Part shown: piece after piece, positions 48,790 to 61,409 of the stretch
Numbering within the stretch: position 1 is the first letter of the stretch
Layout of the letters: the number at the start of each line of letters is the position of its first letter
Source of the DNA: Batkoa obscura
Lineage: Eukaryota > Entomophthoromycota > Entomophthoromycetes > Entomophthorales > Batkoaceae
Assembly: GCA_030770535.1 (NCBI GenBank)
Contig: JASVEC010000015.1
Location: forward strand, 992,001 to 1,056,000
Direction: 5' to 3'
DNA length: 64,000 bases
Notes under the pieces: model-generated
The model's input: the letters and a program-made list of their open reading frames with translations, nothing else
Database searches by the model: none
Told to the model about the DNA's origin: nothing
Made by a program: the position numbers and the translations under genes

Positions 48790-48895
48790 GGAGGTGTTTT
48801 TTTTGGTTTCATTACTTTTTCCATCTTTTAAGCACTATTTGAGCGGAAAAACTGTTAGTAAAATCCTTAAACACAAAAACAAAAATACATCTTCA
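48790..48895 (-). mobile_element. GGGGATG-MITE copy 32
   Basis: Minus-oriented copy with a small internal (ACAAAA) duplication before its right end. Confidence 0.88.
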
Positions 48896-49846
48896 TATAT
48901 TAAGCTTAAATTATTATTGATTTTTTATTTTAGTTTTGACTATTTTAAAAAATTTCATAAATAAAACTCTTGTTTGACATTATTTATGATTTGATGAATC
49001 TCTTTCTAGTTTATTTAAGCGGGATTCTGTAAGGGCTTTTTTATCTAATTATAAATGTACCCTTAAAAGTTAACAAACAGGACATGCATTAACAATCATT
49101 TTCTTATTGATACTCACTTGATTTGCAGATAACAAGGTGACTTTTGTTTTCAAGTATAATGTAAATTTTTGATATTTTAAAAAATATAATTTGTTGGGTA
49201 TCACAAAAAAAAATCAAATATTAGTATTTGAGTTTATTGTTAAATAATTAAAGTGACTTTAATTTAGTAACCTTTTAAGTAAGTCAGTTGAAATTTTATA
49301 AATATCACTCAAATTCATAGATTAATATATAAAATATTTAATAATGATAGTATTAAAATAGGAGCTCTGGTAATAATAGCGGAAGACTTGAAAATTATAA
49401 TATAAAAAGGAATTAAACAACATTTGTTTTTATTGATTTTAGTATTATCCAAATAGCTCAGTTTTATCAAATAACAACAAACTAGTTGTCAAAATACTTA
49501 AGTTTACTATTATTTATGTATTAAAAAGTAAAATAATTTTTATGCCGAAGTCGTAAAAGTTACAAATTTATTACAAAAAGAAGCTGATCAAAATGATTGA
49601 TGTTAAACAATAAATTTAAATTGACAAAAAAAGATTAGTTTATATCTTAATTGCTCTAATATATAGGGTCTATTAAATAAAAATACACGACCGTTATTTA
49701 TCCATCCGCGGTATCCCCTGTATTACTTATTACTTTTGTTTTATTTGGCTTAAAACGCTTTTATTTTAATTATTGATTTTAGTATAAATTTTTGGTACTT
49801 GTACATAAAAGCACAAACACATGTTATAGTTAGTAAAAAACATATA
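48896..49846. other. spacer without recognised genes
   Basis: AT-rich; no supported coding sequence. Confidence 0.4.
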
Positions 49847-49939
49847 GGGATGTTTTTTTGGTTTCATTATTTTCTCATTTTTAAGCGCTATTTGAGTGGA
49901 AAGATTGTTAGTAAAATTCTTAAACACAAAAACACTCCC
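49847..49939 (-). mobile_element. GGGGATG-MITE copy 33
   Basis: Minus-oriented copy, GGGATGTTTTTTTGG to ACACTCCC, ATAT-like flanks. Confidence 0.88.
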
Positions 49940-51429
49940 ATATTCATATTGTTTAACTGGATTCTGTCAAGGATCAAAATTAAAGCATTCTGTTTCCATA
50001 GACAAGTCTATAATTTTTTCAGTCTCCTGGGGAGATATGCCCAAATATTTTTTAGTCCAGTCACAGAGCCTTGTCCTAGAGGACACGACTGTATCTGTTT
50101 TAATCTCTCAAATTAAATTTCTTATCAATTAGTAGCAAAAATCCTACTAGCTATAGATCTTCCAACATTAAATTCTAATGGTATATTAATAGATTATTTA
50201 GTTCAACAAGTGACAGTTTCAATAATCTAAAATAAAATATGTTATAAAATCAATACTAAATTAAAATACTAAAGATGTGAAAAGCTAAAATAATATCACT
50301 TCAAATTAGTATTGGAAATGTTAACAAAATAAAATAATTGAAATGAAAATAATAATAAAAACTAACTAATAATATGGATCGTAATAGTTGATTAAAAGTG
50401 AAGTAAAAGTAAATTGTTAATAATACCAAAAGTAAAACTAAAACAACATCCATAGGTAATAAAAATCCAATTGAATTGAATAAGGACAAAAATAAATGTT
50501 TAACTTCATTGGTATATAGATGAAGGACATAATGCATCATGAAATGCTACTTAATAAAAACTTTGTATTTAATTCCAGGGTAACCTTAATTAATTGGAGT
50601 AAAGTTTTGTATGACCAAGTATTGGGAAATGAACTATTTTGAAAGTGACCAAAATTAAAGAGCATTTTCCTCCTATTAGTTACACCTCCTGGTCCGTGGA
50701 TATTTCATAAATTCCATTAAACCTTAAAGCTATCAAATTTTTACTAAATAATTTTTCTGATAACATAATATCTAAAATAGTGAGAAAAAAATCAAATTGA
50801 TATTTCAATTTTTACAATTTGTCTATTCTTGAAAGGCCTATTATATATATCTATTATGTGTTTGAGTCTGAGATAGACTTGGGTTTGTAATTCTTACTGT
50901 AAAAAATGAATTAAAAACTTCTCATCTGTCAACAAATATATATACTCGAATTTTAACAAATTGATTTAAACTATTGAAAACATAAATACGAATTTAATAG
51001 TTATATATAATTAGATCTGAATAACTTTCGCGTTTTATCGTTTTTGCCTCTCAAATATTATTTTCAAGTCATCCCTATCAACATCGTATCATTATGGTTT
51101 TCAATCTACTTTTGAAGTCTAAATAGAATAGGTAAAATCATTTTTATATTTAAGGGTATAAACATTTGCAATTAGATCCAATCGAATAAATTTAAACATA
51201 CTCCTTTTGAGTTATGGCTGCTGGTTTAGCAATAAATCAATAAGTTCATCGTCACTTGGAGTTTCCGAATGCGCTTTTATGTTTCAAGTGAGCATGTTTG
51301 ATTAGGAGGAGATGGGGTGCTACAAAGAAATTAAAGTATGAATACATTTTTTCATAAATAATTTGGAGAAGATTTAGAAACATTACCAATTATGAAAGGG
51401 ATTTGCTACTACCGTATTATTAGCATATA
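49940..51429. other. spacer with possible gene remnants
   Basis: Bases 49960-50110 and 51200-51320 are less AT-biased than the rest and might be relics of coding sequence, but no family is recognised and frames are short. Confidence 0.3.
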
Positions 51430-53207
51430 GGGGTTGTTCTGAATTAGTTTCATTATTTTATCCAATTTTTGAAAAATTTTGTATTTTAAAAACTTCGCTT
51501 AAAATTCTATAAAATCATATCTTTATTAAAATGAAAGTACCCGGACACAGTTCTAAATCATTCTATTATAGTTTATCCCGTAAGTTAGTTGAATTTCTAC
51601 TAGATCTTAAATACATGTTCTTATAAAACTTTATTGAGAAATATTTATTATCAACTGCTTTATAACCAACATTGTAGATTTATTATCAAATAAATAAACT
51701 ATTTTAATGTTATAATTACGTTATCAATATATTGCCGAGTTAATAAATAGGTGCATGCGAGGAGGGGGAGTGGTTAGCTCGAAAACTATGACCATCTTTA
51801 TATAATATAAATAGTATAATAATCTTTAATTGTTATCACAACTGCTTGCTTTTTAACTATCTATCGACTTTAGCTATTAATAGCTTAAGCAACCTTGACA
51901 TTTAACAATCCATTTCTATCATTCAACAAACTACTTTACCTGCTTAGTAAATATCAAAAGTTTTAAATTCAGTTATTTTCGCAAGATAAACTGGGATTGA
52001 TCTTTTAATTTCTCTGTTTTCTATAGACTTTATAATCTTAATTGGAACTATATCGCTTTTTTTGATGTATCAGATACTGGATAACAATGTAGTTTATTGT
52101 TATGTTTAATAAAGTGTAAATACTTCTTAATGCCCTGCATCTTTATTACTCTTTTTGTATTTCTGTTTCTTTTATACTTTTTAAAAATTATATCCGTTTT
52201 CCCGTTATTAACAGTCGAGTTATTAATTTTATTATGCTCGCAAATAAAAGCTCCTGTAGAGATTAAATCGACTAAACAATCTCCTGCATATGCTGAATCA
52301 TGATTCAATATTTCAGATAAATAATCAAAGTAAACTTTGCCTATTGTTTTATCATTTAAATATAAAACACTAAAACCTAATACTGATATAGCTTGTTTAT
52401 TATAATGATCTAGATTTATTGAATCTGGTCTTGTTCCTATTTCCATATTTTGTTTAAAATCTAAAACCATTATACAACTTTTATTATTTGATTTTTTAAT
52501 AGTTTCATTAAATGTGTTTTTTTGATTATCAACACATAATTTATGTAATTTATATAATTTTTCTTCTTCGTTGAAAACTTCTTCTATCTCTGCTTTGTTT
52601 TTTGCTGTATTTATTTTATTTTCAAATAACTTTTTTCTAACTGTATACTGGGTTACATATATTACATAGATCCGTTTTTCTTGCTGGATTTTTGAAATTA
52701 CCTGGTATATATTTAAAGAACGTTGACCTAGCTACTGCTTTATCTCTTAGATCATTCAAATATTTACTGTATATCATCCTTCTACTTTTATTTGATATGT
52801 ATATATATTATTTGATGAGTATTTTACTATCATTATTTTTTTATTGAATCTTGATGAAATAGTTGGATCATTTAGTAAATATTGTATAATAGTTTCAATT
52901 TGGTCATCTTTAATTTTTTTTATATTTTTAATAATAGGTTGTAACGTTGATATTTTATTATTATTACTTATTTTTGAATAATCATTTTGATTTCTGTTTA
53001 TATTAAACCCAAAACTCTTACATTCATCAAAAGAATATACTGAAGCTATAGTTGATAATAACTCTACTTGTTAATTTTTATTTTTTTTAAATAAAGAGAT
53101 TTAATTTAGGCTTTTTAATTTTAACTGTCACGTTAAAGAGAGCAGATTTAAAATTTTAAAGTTTGGATTAACTTCTAAGTTCTAAAACCAATTTGGGGGA
53201 TAATCCC
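51430..53207 (-). mobile_element. GGGG transposon copy T5, internally deleted
   Basis: Minus-strand copy with right-end type GGGGTTGTCTGAATTAGTTT at 51430 and an eroded left end near 53207 (CCAATTTGGGGGATAATCCC). Two deletions: one joins codons near DLIST directly to FICEHNKINN (about 52250), removing the D373-E407 part of the core; the other removes the N-terminus. The longest remaining frame is 52048-52470. It cannot encode transposase. Confidence 0.88.
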
Positions 53208-53375
53208 ATATAATTATGCCCACCTTGGATTTTATGTAGATTTAAATACTAAATATATAAAGTAAAATTATCACCAGAATTTCACAAACCAAACAAACCT
53301 CTATAGCCATTATTTATGGATTTCTGGTTTTAACTTTTATTGATTTATATTCATCTGGCAGTGCAGATGTACACA

Positions 53376-53472
53376 GAATGTGTTTTTTGTTTAAGGGTTT
53401 TACCAACAACCTTTCCACTCAAATAGCGCTTAAAAAATGGAAAAAGTAATGAAACCAAAAAAACATCCTCCC
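53376..53472 (+). mobile_element. GGGGATG-MITE copy 34
   Basis: Plus-oriented copy, diverged left end (AGAATGTGTTTTTTG), intact centre CACTCAAATAGCGCTTAAAA. Confidence 0.82.
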
Positions 53473-56410
53473 TATATTTAAAAAGAATGGAAACCTGAAT
53501 AAATATCTTTTATTGACTCTCAGTATAGAACGCATAAGCATCATTATATAGTGTGGTAAGTATTGGAGAGTTGCTAATATGATTAATATTGATACATTTG
53601 TGACTGCTGATCTTGAGAATATGTCTTTTAATGATAGAGTACATAAGTCATTTTCATTTTCAAATATCGAAAAGGCTTTAAAACAAATATTAAACTTGTT
53701 TTTGTTAAGTAATAATAAGTTATATTTTAAGATGATTTTAAAATATATATGTTTATAAAATTATAATATAGATTAATAAATATTTGAAGTCTTAAACACA
53801 TTTGAAAGATCTAATAAAAGTTTTTACTGATAAAAAAATCAAAATTAAAATATTACTTACTATTTTAGATAAAATAAAGTTGATATCAAAAAACTGTTTT
53901 TTTATTTATCTAATATATACATAATACTAAGCCATCATCATCATATTGCGCCCCTTTTTCTTTTGCTTTAAAATTTAAAATTTAAAATAAAATATATCTA
54001 TAAACTGTACTGTGTGTAACCTTAGTTTTTAGCTAAAAAGTTTAGGATGTTTTTTTACAGCCTCTGTTGTTTTAGTGTCAACAACATGATTGATCAGGTT
54101 ATAAGTGTTATCAATTTAAAATGAGAATCATAATATCCATGACATTAAGCTTTTCAAATTCTTATTTTTCAGTCTTTATTTTTTACCAAGCTTTAAAAAA
54201 ATGTCACTTTACACTTATACCCAAAACGTATTTATATTTATTATTAGTTTCAAATTCTTGATGGTTAACTTCATTAAATTCTTAATGTAATTCAATAGTC
54301 GGAGTAAAAAAAATCCTTACACTACATAATACATTTCAAAATGAATTTAGCCAGTTTACAGTACTGGGGGCCATGTATTAATATTCACTTACTCTAAATA
54401 CCGCACAGTTTTAGTTTTAAAGATGAGAGAGCTATATTAATATGAATTGTTTTTCTTAAAGAATGACTATTTGTAAATTAAATATCTAAAAACGTTGATT
54501 CAATGTAAACAAAAAATCGTCTTGATTTTGTAATATTATTAAAAGTAATAAATTTAAGTTATTCAAATAAAGTCGATTGAATAAACGTTTAATCATTTCA
54601 AGATCAGGTTTTTTCGTCTATTATAAACTTTATAATATTATATATATTCTACTAGGTTATAATACATATGTATTAATTCTTTTGAGTTCTGAATTGCTAT
54701 TAATTTCGAAAAAAACTTCCCAGATAGATATCTATACTTCGTTATTTATTGGAACTAAGTAATTTTAATTATTTGTAACAATATTTAGCTAAAATGTCAC
54801 ATGTTAATGATATTAGAAATAACTTTTTACAATTAAAAATTAAATTCATGTTTTTTTGATGAATCTTTAAGTTCCTTTTAAAATTATTTCCATATCCTCT
54901 CTTCTGTTTTATTGCCAATTAATACCATATCATTAGCCGTCAAGTGGTTTATCTAAACTAAATATACTTGTACCTAAACCTCCCTATTTTAAAGTTCAAT
55001 TTAACAATGTATCAATCAACATAATCGATCACAATAGGGGTAGCGAGATCCTCCTGCTCCAGTGCATATATTGATATTGGAGTATACTCATCGATATGGC
55101 CATAAAAAGCTTTGGTTTTATAGTTTCTATGTGTAAAACAAGCTAATAAATTTCTAGATTGATGAATTCTCGCAAAGTTTAAGCCTTAAGCTTTAATTAA
55201 AGATTCCCTAAGTTTACAGAATGTTAACCTCAGAAATATCTAAAGAAATAATAATGGATTTGTTTTGATATTTAAATGCATTTATTATATCAATCAATCA
55301 TAAAATTAAAATTGCTCAATAATGAATTTTCCCTTTTTGGTAAATAAACAAAATTTGTATAAAAATATCCCCTCTCCATTGTTGAACGAAATACTTTGAG
55401 GGATCTCTCCTATTGACTAAAACTGAAAACAATAATTTTAAAAGGGTTTCTAATAAAAAAGCTATTGGTCTAAAGCAATTGTTACACATCCAACTAAATT
55501 TTATCTTTCATGTATGAGCTAATTTCTAACTTTTTTATAAATTGTATTTGGAAAGTACTTCGATTTTATTATATTAATTGATTAAACCAAGTTTGATAAA
55601 GTACACTATTTGAATACTTTTTTCCAAAACACTATTTCAAAAATGGTTGTAAATTTTTATTACGGATGTTTAGCTTTATCACATTTGTAAATAGTCTATA
55701 AGTTGTTTTACAAAAAGGTCTTGGGCTTTAATATGAAATTTTCTTTAAGTGAATTCTACAGTGTTTTACTAAAAGCTATAAAACATGTATATTATATCAA
55801 AAAAGATAATCGTATTACAATTTACAATTAATGTCTATCAATGTCCTGGTATTTATTTGTTTCAATTTCTTGCTATGTTTAAATTTTGTCTAATGTATGT
55901 ACTTTCCTATTTCTATTATAAAACAATGATGTTCGCTAAATTTTGTATATAATTAATTGAACTTGCTTTGTTTATTTTAGTCTTTTAATATGCTAATGAT
56001 TCTGTGGTTTCTTTCTTTTTTGCTCTACTGGTTGTTTATTTATTGTATTGGCTATCGTTTTACTCTACTATTATATTTGAAAGTTCAATCCAGTTTATAT
56101 TATAGAGCACTTTCCGACTTTTTATCACTTATATCCCCTTGAGTATAATATTGAACTTTTCTCAACTAATTCCTTTCTAAAACTTGACTCAAACCAACCC
56201 CCATGGTAAGTCTAAAATACATATTAATATATTTGATGAAAAGTGTTCATACCATTTTATTAATTGTAGCCTTATAAATAGATATTTAAATTTTCATACA
56301 CTAACTAGACCACAATCTATTAAACTCTTAGATTAGGAAAATAGTACATTAAAAATTAACATTTTTAGTTATAAAGTTGATTGATTTAATAAGCAATATT
56401 CAATATGTAG
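53473..56410. other. long spacer; one weak open frame
   Basis: Almost 3 kb without MITEs. The only coding-like stretch is a minus-strand frame at 55012-55187. The rest is AT-rich and featureless, with pyrimidine-biased sequence at 55860-56200. Confidence 0.4.
55012..55187 (-). CDS. unrecognised short open frame, possible exon or relic
   Basis: About 58 codons open on the minus strand (NFARIHQSRNLLACFTHR ... PISIYALEQEDLATPIVIDY), ending in TGA. Amino-acid composition looks protein-like, unlike neighbouring frames. No start codon and no clear partner exon. Family unknown. Confidence 0.2.
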
Positions 56411-57487
56411 GGTATAATATATCTGAATTTTTGGTTTCATTATTTTATCCAATTTTTAAATATTTTCTATTTTGTTTTAAAAACTTTGCTTAAAATTCTA
56501 TAAAATCAAATTTTCTCATCAAAACAAAAGTATCCGGGGATACAGCTCTAAATCATTATATTATAGCTTATACTGTAGGTTAGTTATTTCTAATAGATGA
56601 GGCTGTATTTTTGTGCTTAAGAATTTTACCAACAAATTTTTCACTCAAATAGCACTTAGAAGATGAAAAAGTGATGAAGCCAAAAAAAGCATCCCCAGAG
56701 AGAGATCTTAAATATCCACACCATTATAATAAACCTTTATTGGGAAATATTTATTGTTGGTTAGCGAATACCTGAACGAGGGGAAGTAATTAGTCCTAGA
56801 GCTATGATTAACTATCCCGATGTAATGCAACCAATATAATAACAGTTTTTACTTAATATTATAGCTAACTTCTTAGTAAATATCGATAATTTTAAATTCT
56901 TTGTTATTTTTGTAGGGTAAGAAGCTGGGATTGATCTTTTAATTTTTCTGTTTTACATAAACTCTATAACTTTAATTGGAGCTATATCGCTTTTTTTGAT
57001 GTATCAGATACTGGATAACAATGTAGTTTATTGTTATGTTTAATAAAGTGTAAATACTTCTTAATGCCCTGCATCTTTATTACTCTTTTTGTATTTCTGT
57101 TTCTTTTATACTTTTTAAAAATCATATCTGTTTTCCCATTATTAACTTAACAGTCGAGTTATTAATTTTATTATGCTCGCAAATAAAAGCCTCAAATCTT
57201 GGAATTAATTGATTAATGTCTTCTATTTTGCCTAATGCTTCAAAACTACTTTTCCATTTTGAAAGGTTCCCAAAATGTCCATCAACTATACTTTTTCCAT
57301 GATGCTCAGCAAAAAAATTAAGACCAATATTTAAACTACTCTTTATTTTATGGATTTCTTTAAATATATAGTGTAGAAACTCTTGGGATCTAAAACGATT
57401 TCCTGTATCTGCCCATATATTGATTTTTGTAAACTTTTTAAATAAAAGCTCTGTAGAGATCAAATTGATTAAACAATCTCCTGTATA
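56411..57487 (-). pseudogene. GGGG transposon copy T6, broken
   Basis: Minus-strand copy with an eroded right end (GAATTTTTGGTTTCATTATTTT at 56425). It covers the 3' non-coding part, with a nested MITE at 56599-56696, and the C-terminal ORF (57122-57463 encodes the ADTGNRFRS and FFAEHHGKSIVDGHFG region). It stops where copy T7 begins. The 5' part of the element is absent. Confidence 0.85.
56599..56696 (+). mobile_element. GGGGATG-MITE copy 35, nested in T6
   Basis: Plus-oriented copy in the 3' non-coding part of T6, GAGGCTGTATTTTTGTG to GCATCCCC. Confidence 0.88.
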
Positions 57488-57796
57488 TATGATCGTCCTA
57501 ATTAATCTCAGAATTTACTTAGAAGTTAATCCAAACTCTAAGATTTTAAATCTACGTCTTTAACGCGACAGTTAAATTTAAAAAGCCTAAATTAAATCTC
57601 TTTATTTAAAACCTATTTTAATTGTTTCCTTCTCTTTTAAATAGTTAATTTTTCTAACTATATGTTTTATGTTATTTCTGTTAAATGTTTAATAAGTGTA
57701 TTTATATAAGTATATAGCTGTATATTATACATTTGTTAAACATTTGACAGGAATAACATAAAACATATAGTTGGAAAAATCGATTTGGACAACCCC
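57488..57796 (+). mobile_element. short palindromic GGGG-transposon derivative T7
   Basis: Left-end sequence of the transposon (GTCCTAATTAATCTCAG ...) reaching the AT-only tract, then turning back: AACTATATGTTTTATGTTAT at ~57656 is repeated inverted at ~57750, ending GGACAACCCC. All coding sequence is lost. It sits in T6 at the same CCTG(C/T)ATAT site used by E2. Confidence 0.75.
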
Positions 57797-58121
57797 AAAT
57801 AGTTATTTATAAAAACAGCTAGACAGATCCTAGATAGCTTATTAAGTTTATTTAGATTTTAATAATCTTTACTTAATCTGCATACTATACTAAAGCCTAT
57901 AATTTTATAATTTTAAAGCCTATTTAGCCAAATAGCTTTCATTCAGCATTATAACTAAATATAGTTTATTTTAGAGAAACATGGTTGATCATAAAAATAG
58001 TGTTGTAGAATATATAGTTTAAATACTTTTATAGTATGAATAATTGAAAAGTGTTTTTTTCTGCTATAGTATGATTTTTTTATGTGTTTCAATAAAGTTT
58101 TAAAAGTATGAGCTATTATAT

Positions 58122-58217
58122 GGTGATGTTTTTGATTTCATTACTTTTCCATCTTTTAAAAGCCCTATTTGAGCGGAAAAATTGTTAGCAAAATTCCTAA
58201 ACAAAAAGATACATCCC
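58122..58217 (-). mobile_element. GGGGATG-MITE copy 36
   Basis: Minus-oriented copy, GGTGATGTTTTTG to ACATCCC. Confidence 0.85.
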
Positions 58218-58745
58218 GATATATTTGTAATTACTGTCATCAAGTTAACAAAACACTTTTAGCTGCAGTTAAAATAACATTGGTATACAAAGAAAAAGGC
58301 TTTGAAAAGCTTAAAAACATTAATACCTAGGGACATTAAACAGCTTATTAATGCTTGATTTTTTTCTTTAATAATTAAAATAATAGAATGGCTTAAGTTT
58401 AAAAAACCCTTTGTAAATCTTTGGCAATAATTTATTAATCTAAGGAATACTTGTATTTCTATCATAATTAAAAACTCTTTTATTGCATCTGATTTATTGG
58501 AAACAAAGGCTAAACTTTCACCAAAGGCCTAAAATAAAATAACCTAAAAATTCCAGGCTAATTTAAAAAAAATGAATCATTTGGTTCTAATTTTAAGTTA
58601 GCTTGACAAGGCTATTTAAATGCTACTTTAGGCTCAGGTTAAGTAATCTATGGAAGTCTCTAAAAACACGTTCAAGTTATTTAAATAACTTGATATATAG
58701 AAGCTTGAAATCATTTAATATATTATCTATAAGATATTAAAATAT

Positions 58746-58840
58746 GGGGGTGTTTTTTTGACTTCACTTTTTCCTTTTTTTAAACGCCATTTGAGCGGAA
58801 AAATTCTTAGTAAAATCCTTATACGTAAAAATACATCTCC
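58746..58840 (-). mobile_element. GGGGATG-MITE copy 37
   Basis: Minus-oriented copy, GGGGGTGTTTTTTTGAC to ACATCTCC, ATAT flanks. Confidence 0.88.
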
Positions 58841-58951
58841 ATATAGCAAAAGCATTTAAAAGGCCTTATAGCATCTTAGCTGGTTAAAATAGCCTTTTGA
58901 AAGCAATTAAAGTGAATTTCTACCTTAAGTTCAGACTGAGATTCATAATAT

Positions 58952-59048
58952 GGGGCTGTTTTTTTTGGTTTCATTATTTTTCCATTTTTTAAGCGCTATT
59001 TGAGTGGAAAATTTGTTAGTAAAATTCTTAAACACAAAAATACATCCC
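58952..59048 (-). mobile_element. GGGGATG-MITE copy 38
   Basis: Minus-oriented, close to consensus, GGGGCTGTTTTTTTTGG to ACATCCC. Confidence 0.9.
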
Positions 59049-59592
59049 TAGCGTTTTTCTCAATAAGCAAAATTTAGTTATTAAGGGCTTTTTCATAAAC
59101 TTGAGATTTTTTTAGTATTGTTTTTCGTATAAACTATATCAACTTATTGACTTCTAAAAATGTTGATGTTTTTTAGTAGTATTAGCAAGCAATGACTCGA
59201 TAGCCTTATTTATATTATTATTTAAAATTTTAGGCATAATTAGAGGTCTCAATTATAAAATACTTTTTATATTGTATATAAAGATAAAACTCTTTAAGTG
59301 TACCCATAATAAGATTTTAGTCTAGTACTACTTATGATTTAGCTGATATTAGTAAATTTTTAGAGAAAATAATAAAAGTTTCAGACTACCTTGTATGCTA
59401 TATCTGGATATTGATAAATCATAGATTATAATATGCAAAAAGTAATACTAACTAATTTGTTATTAATTTAATAGCTTATTATATAGTATTCAAAGATTTT
59501 ATTGATTATAATGTTAATAGCTGAGTTCCGTTAGCTTATTGTAGTATATTAAAGTAAATTGACCTAACACTTTTAAGATGTTTTAATTATAT
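59049..59592. other. spacer without recognised genes
   Basis: AT-rich; nothing recognised. Confidence 0.4.
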
Positions 59593-59689
59593 GGGGGTGT
59601 TTTTTTTGACTTCTTTATTTTTCTATCTTTTAAGCGCTATTTAAGCGGAAAAATTGGTAGTAAAATTGTTGGACATAACAATACACCCC
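59593..59689 (-). mobile_element. GGGGATG-MITE copy 39
   Basis: Minus-oriented, GGGGGTGTTTTTTTTGAC to ACACCCC, ATAT flanks. Confidence 0.88.
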
Positions 59690-59954
59690 TATATAATAGT
59701 TGGGAACTATGTTTTATAAAGAATTTAGTATCTAAAAGGAAGTCATAATTTTTGCTTTCTAATATTATTACTCGAAAAGCTAAAACTAGCTTTCAAACTT
59801 AAAAACTGATAAATATGCCTTTTCTTTTAATGCTCTATCAAACGATTTAGTATAAAATTGATAAAGGGTTTATTATTTAATATTATATATATTTTTATAA
59901 ATTACCATATTAATCTAAATATAATTAGTAGAATTAGCTTTAGCATCAAAATCT

Positions 59955-60049
59955 GGAGATGTTTTTTGATTTCATTGTTTTTCCATTTTTAAGCACTATT
60001 TGAGTGGGAAGATTATTAGTAAAATTCTTAAACACAAAAAAGCACCCCC
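59955..60049 (-). mobile_element. GGGGATG-MITE copy 40
   Basis: Minus-oriented, GGAGATGTTTTTTGATTTC to GCACCCCC. Confidence 0.86.
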
Positions 60050-60610
60050 ATTATCAAAAGGATGTCTATTTGAATTCTAGTAGTTTTTGATAATATTTTT
60101 AAATATGATTTCTAAATTTAATTCTTTAATTAAGACCTTGTTTAGGGGAATTAAGATAAATGGTATTAATCAAATACTAATATATATTTTTAGTTTATTT
60201 TATATAGAAAACAGTTTAAACAAATCAATAGTTAAATATAAAGTTTGGCAATCTCATTTATTAAAATAGAGTCAGAAGCATTAATAAAGTTATTAAACAA
60301 CTTATTATTAGAGTTGATAAACTTCTTAATGCTATTATTATCAATACCATTATAATTAAAGTGGTTAGTTAAGGTTACTTTCATTAAGACATCTCCTATT
60401 GTAAGTATTTTTAAAAAAATAGTACTTAAAAATACTGCTTTTCTAGTTTTAATTTAGTATAACTAGTATCAGTGTCTCTGTTTATCATAGTTCTATAGCA
60501 TCTAGTAAATACCTGGGATTTATAATAGTTAGCATAATGTTTGTTAAGTGGTGGCAAAGCAATAGGAGTATTTATTATCATTTATTTTTTTATTTATATA
60601 ATTAGTATAT
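60050..60610. other. spacer without recognised genes
   Basis: AT-rich spacer between a MITE and transposon copy E1. Confidence 0.4.
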
Positions 60611-61409
60611 GGGGTTGTCTGAATTAGTTTCATTATTTTATCCAATTTTTGAAAAATTTTGTATTTTAAAAACTTCGCTTAAAATTCTATAAAATCATAT
60701 CTTTATTAAAATGAAAGTACCCGGACACAGTTCTAAATCATTCTATTATAGTTTATCCCGTAAGTTAGTTGAATTTCTACTAGATCTTAAATACGTGTTC
60801 TTATAAAACTTTATTGAGAAATATTTGTTATTGACCACTTTATAATCAACATTGTAGATTTGTTATCAAATAAATAAACTATTTTAATGTTATAATTACA
60901 TTATCAATATATTGCCGAGTTAATAAATAGCTGCATGGGAGGGAGTGGTTGGCCCTAAAACTATAATTAACCTTCCCTAGATAGTACAAGTAATAATAAT
61001 ATTTACATATTATTACAATTACTTGTTCCTTGAGTATTATTCAACAAACTACTTTACCTGCTTAGTAAATATCAAAAGTTTTAAATTCAGTTATTTTCGC
61101 AAGATAAACTGGGATTGATCTTTTAATTTCTCTGTTTTCTATAGACTTTATAATCTTAATTGGAACTATATCGCTTTTTTTGATGTATCAGATACTGGAT
61201 AACAATGTAGTTTATTGTTATGTTTAATAAAGTGTAAATACTTCTTAATGCCCTGCATCTTTATTACTCTTTTTGTATTTCTGTTTCTTTTATACTTTTT
61301 AAAAATTATATCCGTTTTCCCGTTATTAACAGTCGAGTTATTAATTTTATTATGCTCGCAAATAAAAGCTCCTGTAGAGATTAAATCGACTAAACAATCT
61401 CCTGCATAT
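60611..61409 (-). mobile_element. GGGG transposon copy E1, outer element of a nest
   Basis: Minus-strand copy starting GGGGTTGTCTGAATTAGTTT. It has the same internal deletion junction as T5 (AAATAAAAGCTCCTGTAGAG) and near-identical sequence. It is cut at CCTGCATAT by insertion of E2; its other part is not in the window. Confidence 0.88.

Noticed and set aside
49799-50132. 105- and 78-codon frames starting in a MITE
   Set aside because: The first half is MITE sequence in frame by chance; the rest has no recognised family and no splice context.
50301-50540. Hydrophobic 79-codon minus-strand frame resembling a membrane protein
   Set aside because: Leu/Phe/Tyr richness is what random AT-rich DNA gives on this strand; no start context or homology seen.
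53376-53472. MITE copy 34 considered as the left end of T5
   Set aside because: T5 ends near 53207; copy 34 has the MITE centre and both MITE halves, so it is separate.
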